Origin: an uncultured Aeromonadales bacterium
Lineage (GTDB): Bacteria > Pseudomonadota > Gammaproteobacteria > Enterobacterales > Succinivibrionaceae
Direction: 5' to 3'
Length of the DNA stretch: 17,029 nucleotides
Assembly (NCBI GenBank): GCA_902796095.1
Contig: CADBNP010000161.1
Span: 1 to 17,029 of the forward strand
Shown here in pieces: positions 8,400 to 14,090 of this stretch. How positions within the stretch are numbered: the first letter of the stretch is position 1; each line of letters begins with the position of its first letter. The position numbers and the translations under genes were made by a program. Under the pieces are notes generated by a model. That model searched no databases. It was given only the letters and a program-made list of their open reading frames with translations, and was not told the DNA's origin.

Positions 8400-8591
8400 T
8401 CAAACTGTTAAGTGATGAGAAAGAGCTAAATTTTCTCTGACAGCCGGAATAATTTTGGAATGAAACAGGGAGAAGAGTCCAGGCGACAGATAAAAAGAGA
8501 ATTACATGGAAAATCCCGACTGTTTTTTTACGCTGCATAAATCAGCTGACAGTATCTGCAGGAATAGAAGTCCGACTCCGTTCAGAGTATG

Positions 8592-8855
8592 TTACTTCAT
8601 GTAATCCTTCTTTTTGATTTTTCTCGGAGGTACGGGATCATATCCCCCTGGATTGAGAGGATTGCAGCGGAGTATTCTGTAGGCACCCATAAGGCAGCCC
8701 TTGAAGAATCCGTGAATGGCAATTGCCTGCTTTGTATATTCAGAGCAACTTGGAGTAAAGCGGCAGCAGCCGTGGGTAAGCCTGCTCAGTGTTTTTTGGT
8801 ATATGACAATAAGTCCGATACCTATTTTCTGGAGCGGCGTGAGATTACTGTACAT
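8592..8855 (-). CDS. yidD: YidD, membrane protein insertion efficiency factor
   Basis: YidD is a small inner-membrane-associated protein that aids YidC-dependent insertion. The family's signatures are all visible: an amphipathic N-terminal helix, the cysteine motif GCCRFTPSCSEYTKQAI, and NPGGYDPVPP near the end. Length is 87 residues, as in the family. Its start lies inside the end of rnpA (34-bp overlap), as is common, so the two are translated from one message. The tail is strongly basic (KIKKKDYMK). yidC does not follow directly, which is unusual. Confidence 0.93.
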   Translation of the reverse strand: MYSNLTPLQKIGIGLIVIYQKTLSRLTHGCCRFTPSCSEYTKQAIAIHGFFKGCLMGAYRILRCNPLNPGGYDPVPPRKIKKKDYMK

Positions 8856-9178
8856 AATTTTTCAAGAAGATTCACTATGTCAACGTTGGTCAATTCTCCG
8901 ATTTTCCCCTTTGCTATCACTACATAGTCAAGTTTAGGCAGAGTGTGCTGATTAAGTCTGAAATAATTTCGGGTCAGCCTTTTTATTCTGTTTCTGTCCA
9001 CTGCACGTTTAAGCACCTTTTTAGGTACAACAAGACCAAGACGGATATTATCTAATTCGCTGGAACGTGCGAGGATGGTTAGATTTGGCGAGGATGCTTT
9101 GACAGGATTATCGAAGACTCTTTTGTATTGATCAGGAGTTACGAGACGTAACTCCCTTTGAAAGCATAAATTTGTCAT
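8822..9178 (-). CDS. rnpA: RnpA, protein component of ribonuclease P
   Basis: RnpA binds the catalytic RNase P RNA and helps process tRNA 5' ends. It shows FQRELRLVTPDQYKRVF at the N-terminus (E. coli FPRELRLLTPSQFTFVF), a central LGLVVPKKVLKRAVDRN, and the signature basic helix RNRIKRLTRNYFRL. Length is 118 residues against 119 in E. coli. The ATG overlaps the rpmH stop codon in a TAATG junction, so translation is coupled. The 3' end overlaps yidD. Confidence 0.95.
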   Translation of the reverse strand: MTNLCFQRELRLVTPDQYKRVFDNPVKASSPNLTILARSSELDNIRLGLVVPKKVLKRAVDRNRIKRLTRNYFRLNQHTLPKLDYVVIAKGKIGELTNVDIVNLLEKLCTVISRRSRK

Positions 9179-9315
9179 TATACTGTTGTCAAACGAACAC
9201 GACCCTTTGCGCGGCGACGTGACAGAACCTTGCGGCCGTCAGCGGTTGCCATACGGGCACGGAAGCCATGGGTGCGAACGCGTTTGATTACAGATGGTTG
9301 ATATGTACGCTTCAT
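9178..9315 (-). CDS. rpmH: Ribosomal protein bL34
   Basis: This 45-residue, very basic protein of the large ribosomal subunit begins MKRTYQPSVIKRVRTHGF and contains GRKVLSRRRAKGR, the unmistakable L34 pattern. In E. coli the start is MKRTFQPSVLKRNRSHGF. A GGAG ribosome binding site lies 6 bases before the ATG. Its stop shares one base with the rnpA start codon. It heads the leftward operon next to the origin. Confidence 0.97.
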   Translation of the reverse strand: MKRTYQPSVIKRVRTHGFRARMATADGRKVLSRRRAKGRVRLTTV

Positions 9316-9401
9316 AATAATCTCCGCATTACAATATTAGATACAACCAACAAAGCTGAATCTACCTTCTTATCTCTTGAAATGTATAAGAAAGCGAGTG
9401 A

Positions 9402-9429
9402 ATTTTACCATTATTGTGAAAAATATCAA
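9402..9429 (-). promoter_or_regulatory. Candidate rpmH promoter
   Basis: On the minus strand, TTGATA (9429-9424) is followed after 16 bases by TAAAAT (9407-9402). An extended -10 TG is correctly placed (TGGTAAAAT). Transcription would begin near 9395 and leave a leader of about 80 bases before rpmH. A weaker -10-like TTATAC lies a little further downstream. Confidence 0.5.
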
Positions 9430-9445
9430 CTAATCTTTTTGACAA

Positions 9446-9485
9446 TATTTTTTAATCTGATCAGATCTGATCAGATTAAAAAATA
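9446..9485. repeat. 40-bp perfect palindrome with three GATC sites
   Basis: The sequence is its own reverse complement over 40 bases, centred between 9465 and 9466. The core TGATCAGATCTGATCA carries GATC at 9459, 9464 and 9469, five bases apart. The flanks are T6 on the left and A6 on the right. It lies upstream of the candidate rpmH promoter, with no gene reading into it, so a terminator role is unlikely. It could be a protein-binding, methylation-sensitive or cruciform-forming element of the origin. Confidence 0.85.
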
Positions 9486-9580
9486 ACCATGAGTAAAATG
9501 TCTGATCTGCTGTTTAATGGTCTCAAACTAATCTAAATTCATGTTAAAAATCAATATGATACGAAAATACAGTCTGGAAA

Positions 9581-9589
9581 TTATTAACA
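9581..9589 (+). promoter_or_regulatory. Variant DnaA-box candidate
   Basis: TTATTAACA resembles the TTATNCACA consensus with A for C at position 6. It is the leftmost of seven such sites. Confidence 0.4.
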
Positions 9590-9759
9590 GCGGATTAATT
9601 GTTTCTGAGATCTGCTATTTTGTTTTCAATGGTGATAAAATAGCGGTTACCCTTCTTGAGGTCGATTTAGTCTGTACTTTGTCAGTAGGGTCACAAAACT
9701 ATTACAACTTGATCATTTGCAAATTCGGGCAGAAAAGTATTGCATTTATCTTTGCAGAT

Positions 9760-9781
9760 TGTTAATAAAAACTGTTAATAA
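9760..9781 (-). promoter_or_regulatory. Tandem pair of variant DnaA-box candidates
   Basis: TGTTAATAA occurs at 9760-9768 and 9773-9781, in the same orientation and 13 bp apart, in non-coding DNA. On the minus strand they read TTATTAACA. Confidence 0.5.
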
Positions 9782-10005
9782 CCTTTTTGTGCCGGTTTCT
9801 GATCGATTGTTTTTTTTACTGTTTAGGCAGGTTTTGAGCTTTATATATGCACATTTTTATTTGTTAAGTTCAGGCTTGTTACCTGCAGCCTAAGCTTGTT
9901 TCGTTCAAATTTGTATACTTAAGATAAACTGTGTTTTTTTGCGGTTTTACAGTGGTAAAAAAATTTGCATAGCTTTTGCCTGGTGTTTCCATGTTCGAAG
10001 TTTAA

Positions 10006-10042
10006 GATCTTTTAATTCGATTTTTTTCTGATCAATTTTATC
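10006..10042 (+). promoter_or_regulatory. Candidate DNA-unwinding element with GATC-led 13-mers
   Basis: GATCTTTTAATTC (10006-10018) and GATCAATTTTATC (10030-10042) resemble the E. coli oriC 13-mers (GATCTNTTNTTTT), 24 bp apart with a T7 run between. They lie between the non-coding boxes and the dnaA start. The match is partial and the surrounding DNA is AT-rich. Confidence 0.35.
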
Positions 10043-10102
10043 TTCGATGTTTTCTAAAGCACCGTTGCATATGGCTTTTTTATGCGTTTATGGGATTTTT
10101 GT

Positions 10103-11662
10103 ATGGATGCGGAAGTCTGGAATAAAATCAAGGAAATTCTGAAGAATCAGATTGAATATTCCAAAATGAATCTTTGGATCAATAATCTTCAGCCTCAGCT
10201 TGTTGATGATCAATTGATTCTTTCTTGCCCGAATCTGATGATTTATCAGTACGTTGAAAAGTTCTATCTTAAGAATATTGCCGAAGCCTACGCTACTTTT
10301 TCTTTAGGAAAAGTTGTACTTAAGGTGCAGGGGGCACAGTCCGGATCTGAGGCTGTTAATAAATCTGTTAATAAATTACCGGTAAACAGTGTTAATAATT
10401 TACCAAAAGCCGAGTTATCAACAGAGCAGCAGATCCATGTAAAGGAGTCTTCAGTGCCTGTAACCGCGAGATCTGATCAGGATAATGCGGTTTCAGCTGA
10501 TCAGATCAGATCTCAGAAAGTTGTTTCTCAGCCGAAACGCAGGGTCACCAATCATATCAACATCTTTTCCAGGAGCAAATCATCCAATACGGATGCGGAA
10601 CAGTCCAGAGGAAAGATTATAAAAACTATCAAATCAAAGACTTTCTCCAATTTTGTCGAGGGCAGTTCAAACTGTACCGCCTTCACGGCTGCTAAAAAGG
10701 TAGCCGCAGATCCGGGCAACAGACAGGTTAATCCTCTGGTTCTTCTCGGCAAATCAGGTCTGGGCAAGACTCATCTCCTTTATGCTATCGGTAATGAAAT
10801 CTGTCAGAACACGGATTATCGTGTGGTTTATGTAAACAGCGGTGAGTTCCTTCAGGACTTTACCCAGATTTTCGGAAGCAGCAGTCAGCAGAGCAAGAGT
10901 GAAAAACTGGCCGAACTCAAGAATTTTTATTCCAACGCGGATGTTCTTCTGATAGATGATATTCAGTTCATTGCAAAAGGAGAAAAAACCCAGGAGCAGT
11001 TCTTTTACATGATTAAAAACATGTTTGAGGATCTGAAACAGATTGTGGTGACCTGCGATACCTATCCCAAGGAGATAGAAAAACTGGACAACCGTATCGT
11101 TTCCAGACTGTGCGAGGGTGTTACGATGGAAATCGCCATACCGTCATATGAGGAGAGAATACAGATTATTGCATCCAAATCCAAAGAGTTTAATCTCAAG
11201 ATTCCTCTTGATGTCCAGCAGTTTGTTGCAAGAATTGTAATGTCCAATGTAAGAGAAATAGAGGGAGCTCTGAAAAATATCAGAAATACCTTTGATTTCA
11301 TGAATGCCACTTCCGTAACAATGGAACTTGCCAAGGAGGCTCTGGCAGTTCAGATCCAGTCTCGTGAAAAACTTGTAAATGTAGATGATATACTCAGACT
11401 TGTTGCTCAGAGATTCTGCGTAACTGTGGCTCAGCTTAAAAGTGATAAGAGATATCAGTCTATTGCCAATCCACGTAATCTGGCCATGTACATAGTCCGG
11501 ACTCTGACAGAAAAAAGTCACCAGGAAATAGGAGAGCTTTTTGGTGGAAAAAATCATTCGACAGTTGTGGCTGCCTGTAAGAAAATAAGAAAAAAGCTTG
11601 ATGCCAATGATCCCAAGGTATCAGCTGATTATCACTTCATTATCGATCAGTTGAAAATTTAA
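10103..11662 (+). CDS. dnaA: DnaA, replication initiator
   Basis: This AAA+ ATPase binds the origin and opens it. I chose the ATG at 10103 over the one at 10082 because it puts the conserved Trp at residue 6 as in E. coli; that gives 519 residues. Domain I is about 1-84. Domain II is a long linker of about 85-178, roughly twice the E. coli length. The AAA+ domain shows Walker A GKSGLGKTH (216-224), Walker B LIDDIQF (Asp285-286), the arginine finger in SRLCEG where E. coli has SRFGWG, and sensor II SNVREIEGAL. Domain IV keeps the minor-groove Arg (R450, E. coli R399). Its recognition helix reads GGKNHSTV (N484-H485-S486-T487) instead of GGRDHTTV, and IANPRN replaces VARPRQ. The linker-coding DNA carries four variant boxes and a GATC cluster. 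dnaN follows 11 bp after the stop. Confidence 0.97.
   Translation: MDAEVWNKIKEILKNQIEYSKMNLWINNLQPQLVDDQLILSCPNLMIYQYVEKFYLKNIAEAYATFSLGKVVLKVQGAQSGSEAVNKSVNKLPVNSVNNLPKAELSTEQQIHVKESSVPVTARSDQDNAVSADQIRSQKVVSQPKRRVTNHINIFSRSKSSNTDAEQSRGKIIKTIKSKTFSNFVEGSSNCTAFTAAKKVAADPGNRQVNPLVLLGKSGLGKTHLLYAIGNEICQNTDYRVVYVNSGEFLQDFTQIFGSSSQQSKSEKLAELKNFYSNADVLLIDDIQFIAKGEKTQEQFFYMIKNMFEDLKQIVVTCDTYPKEIEKLDNRIVSRLCEGVTMEIAIPSYEERIQIIASKSKEFNLKIPLDVQQFVARIVMSNVREIEGALKNIRNTFDFMNATSVTMELAKEALAVQIQSREKLVNVDDILRLVAQRFCVTVAQLKSDKRYQSIANPRNLAMYIVRTLTEKSHQEIGELFGGKNHSTVVAACKKIRKKLDANDPKVSADYHFIIDQLKI
10354..10423. repeat. Cluster of four variant DnaA-box candidates inside dnaA
   Basis: TGTTAATAA occurs at 10354-10362, 10366-10374 and 10390-10398, and TTATCAACA in the opposite orientation at 10415-10423. 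Start spacings are 12, 24 and 25 bp. The protein here reads VNKSVNKLPVNSVNNLP, a repetitive, unconstrained linker. The same 9-mer occurs in the upstream non-coding region. Confidence 0.6.
10470..10512. repeat. Five-GATC cluster inside dnaA
   Basis: GATC occurs at 10470, 10475, 10499, 10504 and 10509, grouped 2 + 3 with 5-bp steps. CTGATCAGATC is shared with the 40-bp palindrome at 9446-9485. Both groups code for linker residues. Confidence 0.7.
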
Positions 11663-11673
11663 AGAGGTTTAAA

Positions 11674-12831
11674 GTGGAATTTTCAGTACTTCGTTCAGAT
11701 TTTATTGATTATCTTGGCAAGATTGTCAACCTGGCAAGGGATTACAAGGGTCCTAAGCCTATGCTTAGAAATGTGCTTCTTGATTTGAACGAAGAACGTC
11801 TGAAAATGGTCAGTTCCAATGAAGAGAGCGAGATGGTTATTTCCGTTCCCGTTAATCTTATCAGAACTGTATCTGTCGGTTCTGTGGCGGTTCCTGCCGC
11901 TTCACTGTTTGATATCTGCAAGGTTGATTTGTCAAAACTGAATAAAACGGCGGAGGATTTGATCAATTTCAAGTTTGATGAAGTTTCCGGCAAAATGCTG
12001 ATTACCCGTCTCGGAAATTCTTATGAGGTTAACTGTGACAATCCGGATCTTTATCCAAGCTGTACCAAGGTAACAACCAAAAACTGTTTTGATGTTACCG
12101 AGGCAGACCTGATTGATATTCTGAATGCAACAGCATTTTCCATGGGTGTGAATGACTGCAGAGTCTTTCTTAACGGAATGAACATGCGTTTTGACGGGCA
12201 GAATATTGTTTTCCTGTCTTCAGATTCCCACCGTCTTTCCTGTTACAAATATACTTTGCTTGATGCGGAGAAAACCGACAGCAAAACAGGTGTCATAGTA
12301 GCAAGAAACGGCATTATGACTCTGAGAAAACTTCTCACAGCTTCTGACAGCAAGGTTACAGTGTCATTCGGAAAAAACCATGCCCAGTTTGATACTGAAA
12401 AGTTTTCTTTTTTAACCAAGCTTATTGACGGAACCTGTATTGATCCTGATGCCTGTTTTCCTCCGGAAAACCAGATTAAGGCCTCTTTTAAGGTAGATCG
12501 TGAAATGCTTATGGCTGCAGTTAAAAGTATTACTGTGATCTGCCGCTCTTCAGACTTTAATAAAATCATTATGGAAATCGATGAGAGCAAAATAACGCTG
12601 TCTACTACAAACGGCAGTCATGAGCAGGCAAACGTAACTGTTCCCGTGGAGAACTTTGATGGCAAACCGGAAAAAATAGCATTGAATTATAACTATCTTT
12701 TGGATGTTTTAACGTGCATACCAAGCAAGTTTGTCAACTATGCATACACCAAGACAGCTTCTTTGATTTCTCCTGTTGAATCATCTAATTACTGTGAGGA
12801 AAAATTTATTGTCATGCTGGTTAAACTGTAA
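11674..12831 (+). CDS. dnaN: DnaN, DNA polymerase III beta sliding clamp
   Basis: This is the ring-shaped clamp that tethers polymerase III and other enzymes to DNA. At 385 residues it is slightly longer than E. coli DnaN (366) and has the three repeated clamp domains. Recognisable pieces are PMLRNVLLDL near the N-terminus, the SSDSHRLSCYK motif in the middle, and FIVMLVKL at the C-terminus (E. coli YVVMPMRL). The start is a GTG with a GAGGT ribosome binding site about 6 bases upstream. The 11-bp gap after dnaA means co-transcription. A terminator follows, so recF is not simply the next gene of the same message. Confidence 0.96.
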   Translation: MEFSVLRSDFIDYLGKIVNLARDYKGPKPMLRNVLLDLNEERLKMVSSNEESEMVISVPVNLIRTVSVGSVAVPAASLFDICKVDLSKLNKTAEDLINFKFDEVSGKMLITRLGNSYEVNCDNPDLYPSCTKVTTKNCFDVTEADLIDILNATAFSMGVNDCRVFLNGMNMRFDGQNIVFLSSDSHRLSCYKYTLLDAEKTDSKTGVIVARNGIMTLRKLLTASDSKVTVSFGKNHAQFDTEKFSFLTKLIDGTCIDPDACFPPENQIKASFKVDREMLMAAVKSITVICRSSDFNKIIMEIDESKITLSTTNGSHEQANVTVPVENFDGKPEKIALNYNYLLDVLTCIPSKFVNYAYTKTASLISPVESSNYCEEKFIVMLVKL

Positions 12832-12854
12832 ATCTGGCAGTTATTCATTTAGCG

Positions 12855-12879
12855 GGGCGGAGAATGTCTGCCCTTTTTT
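12855..12879 (+). terminator. Rho-independent terminator after dnaN
   Basis: GGGCGGA (12855-12861) pairs with TCTGCCC (12867-12873) with one G-T wobble, across a 5-base loop. Six T follow (12874-12879). It lies 24 bp after the dnaN stop. Confidence 0.75.
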
Positions 12880-12958
12880 ATTCCTTAATTTTCATGTCCT
12901 GAAGGCTTATGCCGCTTATTCTCTTTGGTCATCTCTGATCGATTTTTATCATAAAATA

Positions 12959-12967
12959 TGTTAAAAT
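12959..12967 (+). promoter_or_regulatory. Candidate recF-gyrB promoter
   Basis: TGTTAAAAT is an extended -10 (TGn plus TAAAAT). It lies after the dnaN terminator and about 58 bp before recF. No good -35 is seen, which extended -10 promoters can tolerate. A weaker TAAAAT lies 10 bp upstream. Confidence 0.4.
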
Positions 12968-13024
12968 TCATCAGTTAAAAATCATCATTTTTGTGGTATT
13001 CCTCATATTTCAGCTGAGTGTTCA

Positions 13025-14086
13025 ATGGCGTTTTCCTTGATAAAAATGGAGGGGTTTAGAAACTTTTCAAAAGTATCATGGAACCCTCATGAACACATGA
13101 ACATCATTGTAGGGGATAACGGATCAGGAAAGAGTTCTGTTCTTGAGGCACTCGGTTTTCTCTGCAGGGGAAAATCCTTCAGAACATCCCATACGGCAAG
13201 TGTCATTGCTCACGGAATGCAGGATTTTGTAGTATTCGGGCAGAGTTCTGAGCATCGTATAGGAATAAGAAGAAACTCAGACAGTTTTGATATAAAGATC
13301 GATTCTGAAAATGTAACAGCTCTTTCCAGACTGGCAGTGCTTTCTCCGGTGCAGATAGTACATCCTGCTGATATGGAACTGCTTCTTGGCAGTCCTGCGG
13401 AGCGCAGATCCTATGTTGACTGGGGGGCGTTTTATCACAACAGTGATTTTTTTTATCATTGGTCATCCTTCAGGCGTGCACTGAAGCAGCGTAATGCATA
13501 TCTTAAGATGCCGGTGAAGAGTGACATGCTTGATGTTATTGATGCAGAGTTTGTTGAGCATTCAGAAAAATTGAATCAGTATCGTCAGCATTTTACAGAA
13601 GATATCTCTGATACTGTAGTAGCCATAGTTTCTGATTTTCTGCCCGGGTATGATTTTGAATTTCAGCTGTATCCGGGGTGGGATATCAGAAAGGGGCTCC
13701 TTCAGCTTCTTAAATCTTCTGCTGAGAGGGACAGAATGCAGGGATTTACCTGTTACGGACCACAGCGTGCTGATTTGAGAATACTGATCAACAGACAGCC
13801 GGTTCAGGATATTCTCTCACGGGGACAGTTAAAACTGCTCCTCTGTGCCATGCGGCTTGCTCAGAGCACTTTTTATGAGAAGAAGTGCAGGAAGGATTGT
13901 CTGTTTTTCCTTGATGATTTTGCTTCTGAACTGGATCAGGACAAAAGAGAAAAACTTGCTGATTATCTGTTTTCACTTAGCGGTCAGGTTTTTATAACTG
14001 CAATTGATGAGAAGGAAACCAAATTTTTTCAGAAGTCTCCGTGCAGTGTATTTGAATTGAAAGATAATTTAATAAATCAAAGGTAG
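13025..14086 (+). CDS. recF: RecF, recombination mediator ATPase
   Basis: RecF is an SMC-like ATPase that helps load RecA at gaps, with RecO and RecR. It shows Walker A GDNGSGKSSVLEAL near residues 30-43, the ABC-type signature LSRGQLKLLLCAM, and Walker B CLFFLDDFASELD. Length is 353 residues against 357 in E. coli. The ATG lies in TTCAATG with only a weak upstream GAG. It is preceded by a terminator and a candidate promoter and ends 4 bp before gyrB, so recF and gyrB form one unit. Confidence 0.96.
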   Translation: MAFSLIKMEGFRNFSKVSWNPHEHMNIIVGDNGSGKSSVLEALGFLCRGKSFRTSHTASVIAHGMQDFVVFGQSSEHRIGIRRNSDSFDIKIDSENVTALSRLAVLSPVQIVHPADMELLLGSPAERRSYVDWGAFYHNSDFFYHWSSFRRALKQRNAYLKMPVKSDMLDVIDAEFVEHSEKLNQYRQHFTEDISDTVVAIVSDFLPGYDFEFQLYPGWDIRKGLLQLLKSSAERDRMQGFTCYGPQRADLRILINRQPVQDILSRGQLKLLLCAMRLAQSTFYEKKCRKDCLFFLDDFASELDQDKREKLADYLFSLSGQVFITAIDEKETKFFQKSPCSVFELKDNLINQR

Positions 14087-14090
14087 AAAA

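Larger units (their letters stand above)
7994..8591. other. 598-bp AT-rich gap between yidD and yidC
   Basis: I see no convincing gene here. The longest minus-strand frame (8299-8538, 79 aa) has no recognisable domain and is rich in AT-driven Phe, Leu and Ser. The gap holds two CRP-like palindromes (8018-8033 and 8218-8233). Other dyads are TGTCAGC/GCTGACA (8237-8243 and 8252-8258), an ATAATC/GATTAT pair (8311-8324), and a 10-bp inverted repeat TTTTATTAAG/CTTAATAAAA (8376-8385 and 8390-8399). It probably contains the yidC promoter region. No clear terminator for yidD was found. Confidence 0.5.
9316..10102. other. oriC: Candidate oriC: AT-rich region between rpmH and dnaA
   Basis: Gene order and divergent transcription on both sides mark this as the probable replication origin. 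I see no TTATNCACA box in it. Instead it holds three copies of TTATTAACA/TGTTAATAA (9581-9589, 9760-9768, 9773-9781), the last two in tandem with a 13-bp period, and one near-box ATATGCACA (9845-9853). It also holds a 40-bp palindrome, about nine GATC sites, several T-runs, and two GATC-led AT-rich 13-mers beside dnaA. The open frames inside it (9268-9486 and 9541-9765) have no recognisable domain or ribosome binding site. The dnaA promoter must lie here; TATACT at 9914-9919 is one candidate -10, without a clear -35. Confidence 0.7.

Noticed and set aside
8299..8538. 79-aa minus-strand frame in the yidD-yidC gap
   Set aside because: No domain or ribosome binding site; composition is driven by T-rich DNA, and it contains the AT-rich inverted repeat.
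9446..9485. The palindrome as a transcription terminator
   Set aside because: No gene ends nearby on either strand. It is upstream of the divergent rpmH and dnaA units, and the stem centre has no natural loop.
9541..9765. 74-aa open frame in the origin region
   Set aside because: No ribosome binding site, no recognisable domain, and it overlaps a candidate origin box. Chance frames of this length are common in AT-rich DNA.
10082..10102. Upstream ATG of dnaA
   Set aside because: It adds seven residues before the conserved start region; the ATG at 10103 places Trp6 as in E. coli. It is not fully excluded, since neither start has a strong ribosome binding site.
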